A stretch of 64,000 nt of DNA from Lacisediminimonas profundi (GTDB lineage: Bacteria > Pseudomonadota > Gammaproteobacteria > Burkholderiales > Burkholderiaceae_D): assembly GCF_008831265.1 (NCBI RefSeq), contig NZ_VTTH01000003.1, positions 248,001 through 312,000 on the forward strand. Direction: 5' to 3'. The position numbers and the translations under genes are program-made. A model generated the notes under the pieces. The model did not search any database. It was given only the letters and a program-made list of their open reading frames with translations, and was not told the origin of the DNA. The first letter of the stretch is position 1. Each line of letters opens with the position of its first letter. Shown here one piece after another: positions 53,142 to 61,265 of the stretch.

Positions 53142-53597
53142 ATGAGCAGCGAGGAAAACAAGCAACTGGTGCTGCAGGGCTACCGGCTATTCCAGCAGCA
53201 GGACATCGAGGGCCTGATGGCCCTTTATGACGACACCATCGAATGGATCGGTTTCGATAACCCGAATGTGCCGTTTGCAGGCAGTTATTACGGCAAGGAC
53301 GAGGTGCAGCAATTTTTCCGCGATCTCGGCCGTTCGATGACGCCGGTCCGCTTCGAGCCGCGCGAACTGATTGCGGAAGGTGACAAGGTGGTGGCGCTGG
53401 GGCATGCAGTCTGGAAGCTCAATACCGGCGGCCAAGAGCTTGAAACAGATTGGGTGCATGTGTTCACACTGCGCGATGGCAAGGTCTGCCGCTTCCAGCG
53501 TCTCGATGACGGCGTGCAGGCAGACCAGGCATTCCGCTCGACTGCGGCCATGAGCGCTGGCATGGCGCAGGGCGCGCAGGAAAGCCGGCCGAGCTGA
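53142..53597 (+). CDS. SnoaL/NTF2-like protein
   Basis: A 151-residue cone-shaped barrel protein of the SnoaL/ketosteroid-isomerase-like family: NKQLVLQGYRLFQQQDIEGLMALYDDTIEWIGF, then AGSYYGKDEVQQFFRDLG and DWVHVFTLRDGKVCRFQ. Many such proteins are small isomerases or hydratases; most have no known substrate. GGAGGACGGC precedes ATG 53142. The gene lies between a cupin and a Bug gene. Confidence 0.88.
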   Translation: MSSEENKQLVLQGYRLFQQQDIEGLMALYDDTIEWIGFDNPNVPFAGSYYGKDEVQQFFRDLGRSMTPVRFEPRELIAEGDKVVALGHAVWKLNTGGQELETDWVHVFTLRDGKVCRFQRLDDGVQADQAFRSTAAMSAGMAQGAQESRPS

Positions 53598-53734
53598 GCA
53601 CAGGCGCCGGGGCAGTCGGATCCGGGCCGTGCAGGGTCGCCCGGCCCGGCGGTTTCGCCTTGTTGCTTCCCCCACTTCTTCTTTACATACGCCGTTTTGC
53701 TTTGCATACTCCTGCTGACACAAAAAAAGGTAAT

Positions 53735-53751
53735 CCCGGCTGCATGCCGGG
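53735..53751. promoter_or_regulatory. Leader hairpin before Bug gene
   Basis: CCCGGC-TGCAT-GCCGGG stem-loop, 32 bp upstream of the Bug ATG. An A-run just before it reads as a T-run on the minus strand, 8 bases past the stem. Confidence 0.35.
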
Positions 53752-53783
53752 TCGACCTTCATAAAACATCAAAAGGAGACTTT

Positions 53784-54761
53784 ATGCAGTTCAGCAAGAC
53801 AGTGAGCGCGGCGCTTGCCGCATTGGCCCTGATCAGCGCCGGCCCGGTACTTGCCCAAGCTTGGCCTACTGCCAAGCCGATCACGTTCATCAACCCGTTT
53901 CCGCCGGGCGGCGCAGTCGACGGCTTCGGCCGGCCGGTTGCGCAGATGCTGTCGACGCAACTCGGCACGCCGGTGGTGGTCGACAACCGCGGCGGCGCTG
54001 GCGGCACGGTCGGCGCGGCTCTTGCGGCCCGGATGGCACCGGACGGCTATACCTGGCTGTTGGGTGCGGTGCACCATGCGATCGCGCCCAGCATTTATCC
54101 GAAATTGACCTATGACCTCGAAAAGGATTTCGAGCCGGTGGCGCTGCTCAGCGACGTCGCGCATGTGATCGTGGTCAACCCGAGGAAGGTGCCGGAGACG
54201 GATCTCAAGTCGCTGCTGGAGCGGCTGAAAAAATCGCCGGGGAAGGTGGATTATGCGTCCACCGGCACCGGCACTTCGCAGCATCTGGCCGGCGAATTGT
54301 TCAAGCTGCGGACGGGGGTGAAAATTACCCATGTTCCCTATCGCGGCACCGGTCCGGCGCTGCAGGACCTGGTGGCCGGTCACGTCGACATGATGTTCGA
54401 CACGCTGGCCGGCTCGTCCGCATTCATCAAGTCCGGCCAGCTCCGTCCGCTGGCCGTGACGACCACCCAGCGCGTCGCCGGATTTGACGCGGTGCCGACC
54501 GCTGCCGAAGCGGGCGTGCCGGATTACGTGGTGTCGAGCTGGTACGCCATGTGGGCCATCAAGGGCACGCCGAAGCCGATCATTGACCGCATGATCGCGG
54601 AAGTCAGCAAGGTACTCGCGCATCCCGACACGCAGGCAAAGTGGGCCGGGATGGGGGCAACCACCCGCAAGCTGACTGGCGCGGAATTCGGTGCCTTCGT
54701 CCACAGCGAGACGGTACGCTGGGCGGACGTGGTGAAGAAGGCAAATATCAAGATGGAGTGA
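53784..54761 (+). CDS. Bug/TctC-family periplasmic binding protein
   Basis: A 325-residue orphan binding protein: signal peptide 1-24 ending VLAQ, loops NPFPPGGAVDGFG (the usual Val is Asn) and MAPDGYTWL, and PYRGTGPALQDLVAG. AAAAGGAGAC precedes ATG 53784. Last of a run with PNPOx-, cupin- and SnoaL-like genes, which are likely to process its ligand. It ends tail to tail with the receiver-like gene. Confidence 0.93.
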   Translation: MQFSKTVSAALAALALISAGPVLAQAWPTAKPITFINPFPPGGAVDGFGRPVAQMLSTQLGTPVVVDNRGGAGGTVGAALAARMAPDGYTWLLGAVHHAIAPSIYPKLTYDLEKDFEPVALLSDVAHVIVVNPRKVPETDLKSLLERLKKSPGKVDYASTGTGTSQHLAGELFKLRTGVKITHVPYRGTGPALQDLVAGHVDMMFDTLAGSSAFIKSGQLRPLAVTTTQRVAGFDAVPTAAEAGVPDYVVSSWYAMWAIKGTPKPIIDRMIAEVSKVLAHPDTQAKWAGMGATTRKLTGAEFGAFVHSETVRWADVVKKANIKME

Positions 54762-54803
54762 CGCGCAAGGACCAGGATGCAGGCTAAGGCTAGTGGGGGA
54801 AAT

Positions 54804-55223
54804 CTACCGGAGCGCATCCCGCGCCATTTTCCTCAGCCTGTTGAAGGTTTCAGTCGTGCCGTGGCGGGCAACCAGGTCTGGCATGTCGATGAAATTGGCG
54901 GCGCCCAGCGACAGCGCGGCGCTGCGTATCCCCTGCCTGATGCCGTCGGTCTGGTTGCCCGTTTCACCCATCACCGGGATGAAGGGGATGTCCCGGGTTG
55001 CCGGATCGGCCTTCGCTTCGCCCAAAAGCTCGAACATGCGGCCTTCGTCGAAATGCACGCCGCAAATGATCAGGCCGATGTCCTGTGAGCGCAGCGCCTG
55101 CAGGGCTTCGCTGCTGGTATAGCAGATAAGCAGCTCGAATTCGCTGCCGAGGGCCGCGAGCACGAGGTCGCGGTCCTGCGGCCGGATGGCGACAAGCAGC
55201 TTGCGCCGGGCTGTCATGGGCAT
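54804..55223 (-). CDS. Receiver-like (CheY-fold) protein without phosphoacceptor
   Basis: A 139-residue protein with receiver-domain pattern: KLLVAIRPQDRDLVLAALGSEFELLICYTSSEALQAL, then DIGLIICGVHFDEGRMFELLG and a long C-terminal helix. The position of the phosphorylated Asp reads CG in IICGVHF, and the N-terminal acidic pair is absent, so it is unlikely to be phosphorylated. It may work as an adaptor. GGGAAGGG precedes ATG 55223. A stand-alone gene between a Bug gene and the cyanase operon. Confidence 0.7.
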   Translation of the reverse strand: MPMTARRKLLVAIRPQDRDLVLAALGSEFELLICYTSSEALQALRSQDIGLIICGVHFDEGRMFELLGEAKADPATRDIPFIPVMGETGNQTDGIRQGIRSAALSLGAANFIDMPDLVARHGTTETFNRLRKMARDALR

Positions 55224-55385
55224 ATCCCTTCCCCAGAAGGTCAACCCAAAGTGTATGACGGCTGCGGGGCGCAGCATTGCTTTTAGTCACGAATTGGTGC
55301 GGTGCCGGCTTGCACCCACGGCGTCATGTCAATCGCTGGCGCGGTCCTTGTTGTTCACGCGCGGCGCCCGCGCCGGCGCCCCGGA

Positions 55386-55829
55386 TCAATACGTCTTGTA
55401 CGGCAGGAACTTCCCGCTCAGGACCACCTGCACGCGGTCTCCCTTGGGGTCTGTTTCGCGCTGGATGTCCATCGAGAAGTCGATCGCGCTCATGATGCCG
55501 TCGCCGAATTCTTCATGGATCAATTCCTTGATCGTGGTGCCGTACACGCTGACGATTTCATACCAGCGATAAATCAGCGGATCGGTCGGCACTGCGGTTT
55601 CCAGCGATCCCTTGTACGGGACCACCTGCAGCCAGGCAGTTTCCTCCTCGCTCAGTCCGAACAGCTCCTGCGCCAGGATGGCCTGGTCTTCGTCGAGTGT
55701 CATCTGGCCGAGCAGGGCGGCGGTCGTCCATTCCTTGCTCTGTCCGATCCTGGCGGCGATGTCGGACCAGCGCATTTTCTTCGCGACCTTGGCGGCGAGG
55801 ATTTTCTGGGTGACAGTCTTGCGGTCCAT
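55386..55829 (-). CDS. cynS: Cyanate hydratase (cyanase)
   Basis: A 147-residue cyanase, which converts cyanate and bicarbonate to ammonia and CO2. Catalytic residues R88, E91 (YRWYEIVSVYG) and S114 (GIMSAIDFSM) match E. coli R96, E99 and S122 at a constant offset of eight. The N-terminal helix-turn-helix-like domain is present. AAAGGAAAACCC precedes ATG 55829; an in-frame ATG 15 bases upstream is less likely. It is the last gene of a unit with a nitrate/cyanate-type ABC transporter, 26 bp after the ATPase gene. Confidence 0.97.
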   Translation of the reverse strand: MDRKTVTQKILAAKVAKKMRWSDIAARIGQSKEWTTAALLGQMTLDEDQAILAQELFGLSEEETAWLQVVPYKGSLETAVPTDPLIYRWYEIVSVYGTTIKELIHEEFGDGIMSAIDFSMDIQRETDPKGDRVQVVLSGKFLPYKTY

Positions 55830-55855
55830 GGGTTTTCCTTTCAATTGAATTCGAG

Positions 55856-56797
55856 TCAGGGGGGCGGGGTTTTGATAATGCGAAAGTTGCGGGTGACCGG
55901 AATCGGCGTGCCGGTGGCTTCGCCGCTGGTTTCGCGGCTGGCTTCGCCATCTTCCAGGCCGGTGGCGGCCAGACCCGGAGTGACGGTCACGGGTGCCTGG
56001 CCGGTGCTGCCTGCAGCCTGTATCTGGTGCGAGCGGTTCACCAGGAAATCGATCAGGTGGTTGCGGATCAGGTAGAACTGCGGGTCGTGATGCATGGTCG
56101 CGCGGGTGCGCTTGCGCGACATGGTGTTCACCACGATCTCGGCGATGCGCGCCTGCGGGCCGTTCGACATCAGCAGGATCTTGTCAGCCAGCAGGATTGC
56201 TTCGTCGACGTCGTGGGTGATCATGAAGACCGTCTGCTCGGTATCCGCGCAGATCCTCAGCAGTTCGTCCTGGATCACGCCTCGGGTCAGGGCGTCGAGC
56301 GCGCCGAAGGGCTCGTCCATCAGCAGCATTTTGGGTTCGATCGAAAACGCGCGGGCGATGCCTACGCGTTGCTTCATGCCGCCGGATAGTTCGGAAGGCT
56401 TCTTGTCGGCGGCGTCGCCCAGGCCGACCATCCTGATGAAGCGCAGCGCATGTGCTTCGATCTTCGCCCGGATCCAGTGCGGATAACGTGAGCGGACGGC
56501 GAACGTGACGTTAGCCAGTACTGACATCCAGGGCATCAGCGCATGGCTCTGGAACACCACGCCGCGGTCGAGGCTGGGCCCGCTGACTTCGCGCTTGTCC
56601 ATGAAAACCAGCCCTTGGCTCGGCGATTCCAGGCCGGCCAGCACGTTCAGGATGGTCGTCTTGCCGCAGCCGGAATGACCGATGATGCAGACGAACTCAC
56701 CGCGGCGGATGCCGAAGGACACATTCTCGAATACAGGCGGAGCGCCCGCCAGGTAGCGCTTGCCCAGCCCTTCCACGCGCAGGAAATCATGATCCAT
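55856..56797 (-). CDS. Cyanate/nitrate-type ABC transporter ATPase (NrtD/CynD-like)
   Basis: A 313-residue ABC ATPase: Walker A GHSGCGKTT (40-48), signature LSGGMKQR, Walker B LLMDEPFGALDALTR and the switch His in THDVDEA. The HHDPQFYLIRNHLIDFLVNRS tail is typical of nitrate/cyanate transport ATPases. A further 60-residue Thr/Pro/Gly-rich tail is unusual. It starts nine bases after the permease gene. With a permease and binding protein upstream and cyanase downstream, cyanate uptake is the best guess. Confidence 0.93.
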   Translation of the reverse strand: MDHDFLRVEGLGKRYLAGAPPVFENVSFGIRRGEFVCIIGHSGCGKTTILNVLAGLESPSQGLVFMDKREVSGPSLDRGVVFQSHALMPWMSVLANVTFAVRSRYPHWIRAKIEAHALRFIRMVGLGDAADKKPSELSGGMKQRVGIARAFSIEPKMLLMDEPFGALDALTRGVIQDELLRICADTEQTVFMITHDVDEAILLADKILLMSNGPQARIAEIVVNTMSRKRTRATMHHDPQFYLIRNHLIDFLVNRSHQIQAAGSTGQAPVTVTPGLAATGLEDGEASRETSGEATGTPIPVTRNFRIIKTPPP

Positions 56798-56806
56798 ATC
56801 CGCTCC

Positions 56807-57658
56807 TCAATCGACGTAGGTGACCAGCTTCTGCAGCCGGGCGAAGAACAGGTCGAGCAGCATGCCTGTCAGTCCGATCACCACGATCGCGAACAACACG
56901 CTGGACAGAGACAGGTTGTTCCATTCGTTCCAGACGAAGTAGCCGATGCCGGTGCCGCCAACCAGCATTTCGGCGGCGACGATCACCAGCCACGCGATGC
57001 CCATCGAAATGCGCATGCCGGTCAGGATGGTGGGCGCCGCTGCAGGCAGGATGACCTGGAACGCACGGCGGATCGGCTTGACCTCCAGGGTCATGGCGAC
57101 GTTCAGCCAGTCGCGCCGCACGGACGCGACGCCGAATGCGGTGTTGATCAGCATCGGCCACACCGAACAGATGAAAATCACGAAAATGCCCGAGACCGAT
57201 GAGTCCTTTATGGTGTACAAGGCGAGCGGCATCCACGCCAGCGGGGAGATCGGCTTGAGGATCTGGATGAAGGGGTCGAGCGCCTTTTGCATCAGCGGCG
57301 ACATGCCGAGCAGGAATCCGGCCGGGATCGCCACCAGGGCCGCCAGCAGGAATCCCAGGCCGACCCGTGCCAGCGAATGGCCGAGCTGGATGCCGATGCC
57401 CTTGTCGTTGGGCCCGTTGTCATGGAATGGGTGAGCCATTTCGCGGACGATGGTTTCCTTCATCTGCATCAGTGACGGGAATCCATTGTTCTTTGCCGCG
57501 TTGCCGCTGCTCTTGCCCATCAACCTGGCGTACTCGTCCTGGGCATCGGCGGCCTTGCCGGCCTTGGGCGCCGTTGCCAGGTGCCAGGCCAACAGCACCA
57601 CCGCCAGGATCAGCAGTGACAACAGGCCCGCCTTCATGCTCAGGCTGGCGCTTTTCAT
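56807..57658 (-). CDS. Cyanate/nitrate-type ABC transporter permease (NrtB/CynB-like)
   Basis: A 283-residue inner-membrane permease with about six helices; the first, at 8-26, precedes a periplasmic stretch. The ATPase-contact loop reads ASVRRDWLNVAMTLEVKPIRRAFQVILPAAAPTILTGMRISMG, the EAA motif. The gene starts inside the stop of the binding-protein gene (ATGA) and ends nine bases before the ATPase gene. It belongs to the nitrate/taurine/cyanate class. Confidence 0.94.
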   Translation of the reverse strand: MKSASLSMKAGLLSLLILAVVLLAWHLATAPKAGKAADAQDEYARLMGKSSGNAAKNNGFPSLMQMKETIVREMAHPFHDNGPNDKGIGIQLGHSLARVGLGFLLAALVAIPAGFLLGMSPLMQKALDPFIQILKPISPLAWMPLALYTIKDSSVSGIFVIFICSVWPMLINTAFGVASVRRDWLNVAMTLEVKPIRRAFQVILPAAAPTILTGMRISMGIAWLVIVAAEMLVGGTGIGYFVWNEWNNLSLSSVLFAIVVIGLTGMLLDLFFARLQKLVTYVD

Positions 57659-59037
57659 GCGCCTCCCCGCCGTAGAGCGAAGCTGTTGACGTAAGCTTCG
57701 GGCCTGGACGGGTCGAATTCACGGCCCATCACCTTGTATTTGCGGTATGCGCCTTCCGGCGGCTTCTGGTCCAGTTCCTTCATGTGCTTCTTTGCGTCCG
57801 TGAGAAGGAACACTTTCTCGGTCAGGGCCTTGTAGTCGACATCGCCCTTGATATAGCCCCAGCGCTTCATCTGGGTCAGTATCCACACGCCCATCGAATG
57901 CCAGGGAACCGGATCGAAGTCGGCTCGCGATGGAACGTTGCGCACATTCCCCAAGCCGTCGGCGAACTTGCCGGTCAATACTTGTTCGATCACGGTTTCC
58001 GGCTGGTTCAGGTAGGCTGCCGGCGAGATTACCTTCGCTACCAGCGCACGGTTGCCGGGTTCGCGCGCCATCGCGGCAGCGGTCAGCACGGCGCGGAACA
58101 GCGCGGCAAAGGTGTTCGGATTCTGCCTGATGAATTCATCGGAAGTGCCGAAGGCGCAGCACGGATGGCCGTTCCAGATCTCGTTCGACAGGATGTGGAT
58201 GAATCCGACTTCGTCATACACGGCGCGCTGGTTGAATGGATCGGGTCCGAGGAATCCATCGATGTTCCCGGCGCGCAGGTTGGCCACCATCTCCGGTGGC
58301 GGCGTCACGCGCAATTGAACATCCCGGTCCGGGTCGAGGCCATGCTCGGCCAGGTAGTAACGCAACAGGAAGTTGTGCATCGAGTACTCGAACGGAATCG
58401 CGAACTTGAAGCCTTTCCACTGTTTGGGGTCGCGCTTGTCCTTGTGCTTTACGTGCAGCGTGATGGCCTGGCCGTTGATGTTCTGGATGGTCGCCACGCG
58501 CATCGGCGTCATGTTCGAACCCAGTCCCATCGACATCGCCAGCGGCATCGGCGACAGCAGGTGGGAGGCGTCGTGCTCCTTGTTGATCATCTTGTCGCGG
58601 ATCAGGGCCCAGCCGGCGGTCTTGTTCAGGCTGACGTTCAGCCCTTGTTTTTTGTAGAAGCCGAGCGGGTCGGCCATGATCAGCGGCGCTGCGCAGGTGA
58701 TGGCAATGAAGCCGATCTTCAGGTCCTTCTTTTCCAGCGGGCCGGTTTTTTCCTGGGCCATTGCTTGCATTGCACCGAAAGGAAGCACGCTGGCAATCGC
58801 GGCGCGCGCCGTATTGGTGCCTACTGCGCGCAGGAAGCGGCGCCTGGTGTCATCCGAGGGGAACATCGCGCGCAGTACGGACTCTTCCACCACGTCGTTC
58901 GTCAGCAGTTCGACATTGCTGGCACGCGCCGCAAGCTGCCTCGCTTCCTGTGCCGCATGCTCGGATTCATTGGCATGGCGGCCGCAGGAACATCCACTGC
59001 TGGCACGGTCGGGATCATAGCTGTGATAGATTGACAT
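57655..59037 (-). CDS. Cyanate/nitrate-type ABC substrate-binding protein (NrtA-like), Tat-type signal
   Basis: A 460-residue protein. The binding domain (about 100-450) shows [57 protein letters not shown] and [11 protein letters not shown] twin-arginine motif TRRRFLRAV at 64-72 with a hydrophobic stretch and AMAQ predicts Tat export, but a 60-residue N-terminal part including C16-S-C18-G precedes it, which is long for a signal. AGGGAG precedes ATG 59037. First gene of the four-gene cyanate unit, coupled to the permease by ATGA. Confidence 0.92.
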   Translation of the reverse strand: MSIYHSYDPDRASSGCSCGRHANESEHAAQEARQLAARASNVELLTNDVVEESVLRAMFPSDDTRRRFLRAVGTNTARAAIASVLPFGAMQAMAQEKTGPLEKKDLKIGFIAITCAAPLIMADPLGFYKKQGLNVSLNKTAGWALIRDKMINKEHDASHLLSPMPLAMSMGLGSNMTPMRVATIQNINGQAITLHVKHKDKRDPKQWKGFKFAIPFEYSMHNFLLRYYLAEHGLDPDRDVQLRVTPPPEMVANLRAGNIDGFLGPDPFNQRAVYDEVGFIHILSNEIWNGHPCCAFGTSDEFIRQNPNTFAALFRAVLTAAAMAREPGNRALVAKVISPAAYLNQPETVIEQVLTGKFADGLGNVRNVPSRADFDPVPWHSMGVWILTQMKRWGYIKGDVDYKALTEKVFLLTDAKKHMKELDQKPPEGAYRKYKVMGREFDPSRPEAYVNSFALRRGGA

Positions 59038-59146
59038 GGGGCGGCTCCCTGGGTTGGTGTTGCCCCAGCACATGCAATCTACGGGCCAGCCGGCCGGAGA
59101 TTGGGTTCGCGCCGTACGGTATCATCGCAAAAACACAGGAGCATCG

Positions 59147-60229
59147 ATGATTATCGTCACAGGTGGAGCCGGATTCATCGGCTCCAATTTCGTGCTCGAC
59201 TGGCTGGCTGGCGGCGACGAGCCGGTGGTCAACGTCGACAAACTCACTTACGCCGGCAACCTTGGCAACCTGGCCTCGCTGGAAGGCGATGCGCGCCATC
59301 TGTTCGTGCATGCCGACATCTGCGACAACGCTGAAATGGCGGCGCTGCTGGCACGCCACCAGCCGCGTGCCATCGTCCACTTCGCGGCCGAAAGCCACGT
59401 CGACCGCTCGATCCATGGCCCGGCGGAATTCATTCGTACCAATGTGAACGGCACCTTCAGCTTGCTGGAAGCGGCGCGGCATTACTGGTCGGCCCTGGGC
59501 GCGCAGGAAAAGACTGCATTCCGCTTCCTGCATGTGTCGACCGACGAAGTGTATGGTTCACTGGGTCCGACCGATCCGCCCTTTACCGAAACCACTGCCT
59601 ATGCCCCGAACAGCCCGTATTCGGCCTCCAAGGCGGGCTCCGATCACCTGGTGCGTGCCTACCACCATACCTATGGCATGCCGACGCTGACCACCAATTG
59701 CTCGAACAACTACGGTCCGTATCATTTTCCGGAAAAGCTGATTCCGCTGATCATTACCAACGCGCTATCAGGCAAGGATTTGCCGATCTATGGCGACGGC
59801 CAGCAGGTGCGCGACTGGCTCTATGTCGGCGACCACTGCGCCGCGATCAGGCGCGTGCTGGAAGCAGGGCGCACCGGCGAGGTCTACAACATCGGTGGCT
59901 GGAATGAAAAGGCCAACCTGGATGTGGTGCATACGCTGTGCGAACTGCTGGACACGCTGTCGCCGCGTGCCGATGGAAAGAGCTATCGGGAGCAGATCAC
60001 CTATGTGACCGACCGTCCTGGTCATGACCGTCGCTATGCGATCGATGCCCGCAAGATCGAGCGCGAGCTCGGGTGGAAGCCGGCCGAGACATTCGAGACC
60101 GGGCTGCGCAAGACGGTGCAGTGGTACTTGTCGCACCAGGAGTGGGTGGCTAACGTGCAGTCGGGCGCTTACCTGAAGTGGGTGGAGACCAATTACGGGC
60201 AACGTGCAGGGGCAGGGGCGAGCGCATGA
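59147..60229 (+). CDS. rfbB: dTDP-glucose 4,6-dehydratase
   Basis: A 360-residue short-chain dehydrogenase-fold enzyme, the second step of dTDP-L-rhamnose synthesis. [11 protein letters not shown] (5-15) binds [13 protein letters not shown] gives the TDE triad members, and [11 protein letters not shown] the catalytic Tyr-x3-Lys. The [12 protein letters not shown] and [24 protein letters not shown] segments are specific to RfbB. ACAGGAGCATCG precedes ATG 59147. Followed by rfbD (37 bp). rfbA and rfbC are not in the window. Divergent from the cyanate unit. Confidence 0.97.
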   Translation: MIIVTGGAGFIGSNFVLDWLAGGDEPVVNVDKLTYAGNLGNLASLEGDARHLFVHADICDNAEMAALLARHQPRAIVHFAAESHVDRSIHGPAEFIRTNVNGTFSLLEAARHYWSALGAQEKTAFRFLHVSTDEVYGSLGPTDPPFTETTAYAPNSPYSASKAGSDHLVRAYHHTYGMPTLTTNCSNNYGPYHFPEKLIPLIITNALSGKDLPIYGDGQQVRDWLYVGDHCAAIRRVLEAGRTGEVYNIGGWNEKANLDVVHTLCELLDTLSPRADGKSYREQITYVTDRPGHDRRYAIDARKIERELGWKPAETFETGLRKTVQWYLSHQEWVANVQSGAYLKWVETNYGQRAGAGASA

Positions 60230-60266
60230 GCTACAGCAAATTGCCGGGCTTTCCGTTTCGCGCACC

Positions 60267-61148
60267 ATGAAAATCCTCGTCACTGGTTCTACTGGCCAGG
60301 TCGGCCATGAACTTCAACACACGCTGCAAGGCCTGGGCGAGGTCGTTGCCGTCGACCGCCGCCGCATGGACCTGTCGAACCTGCAGCAGGTGCGCGACGT
60401 CATCCGCGAAGTCCGTCCCGGCCTGATCGTGAATGCGGCTGCTTACACCGCCGTCGACCAGGCCGAAAGCGAACGCGAGCTGGCGATGCAACTCAACGCC
60501 CACGCGCCGGCAACGATGGCGGAGGAGGCAAAACGCCTTGGCGCCATCCTGATCCATTTTTCCACCGACTACGTCTTCGACGGCAGCAAGGACGGCCGCT
60601 ATGACGAGCAGGATCCGACCAGCCCGGTCAACGTCTATGGCGAGTCGAAGCGGGAAGGGGAGCTGGCGATCCAGGCCGCCGGCATACCGGCGCTGATCTT
60701 CCGCACCCAGTGGGTGTACGGCCTGTACGGCAAGAACTTCCTGCTCACCATGTTGCGGCTGGCGGCGCAGCGCGACGAACTGCGGGTCGTCAACGACCAG
60801 ATCGGTGCGCCGACCTGGGCCCGCACCCTGGCAGAGGTGACTGCTGAAGTGGTCGCGCAGGGCCGCGGCCAGGACCTGTCGTGGTGGATGGAGCGCGCCG
60901 GTCTCTACCATGTGACGGCGCAGGGAGAGACCAGCTGGTGCGGCTTCGCCCGGCGTATCGTCGAACTGTCACAGTTGCCCAGGAAGCCTGGCGTGGTCGG
61001 CATTCCCGGCAGCGACTATCCGACGCCGGCGAAGCGGCCGGCGAATTCGCGCCTGTCCTGCGAAAAATTCATGCGCACTTTCTGCCCGTTGCCGCAGTGG
61101 GACGCGGCGCTGGAGCGCTGCATGCGGGAACAGCCGCCGGCGGTCTGA
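60267..61148 (+). CDS. rfbD: dTDP-4-dehydrorhamnose reductase
   Basis: A 293-residue RmlD enzyme that reduces dTDP-4-keto-L-rhamnose. It has ILVTGSTGQVGHEL for the nucleotide, NAAAYTAVDQAE, STDYVFDG and the YGESKREGE segment with Tyr and Lys. The C-terminus RPANSRLSCEKF is specific to the family. ATG 60267 lies 37 bp after the rfbB stop. Used for rhamnose-containing polysaccharides, with rfbB. Confidence 0.95.
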   Translation: MKILVTGSTGQVGHELQHTLQGLGEVVAVDRRRMDLSNLQQVRDVIREVRPGLIVNAAAYTAVDQAESERELAMQLNAHAPATMAEEAKRLGAILIHFSTDYVFDGSKDGRYDEQDPTSPVNVYGESKREGELAIQAAGIPALIFRTQWVYGLYGKNFLLTMLRLAAQRDELRVVNDQIGAPTWARTLAEVTAEVVAQGRGQDLSWWMERAGLYHVTAQGETSWCGFARRIVELSQLPRKPGVVGIPGSDYPTPAKRPANSRLSCEKFMRTFCPLPQWDAALERCMREQPPAV

Positions 61149-61265
61149 ACCGTGCCGATTCCAGGGTCAGCTACTTCGGATTCGCCGTGCCCTGGAAACT
61201 TCGGCAACGCGCATTTGAAATTGCGCTACATTGCCGCTTCAACTCCCGCATGTTCCCGGACCTTG

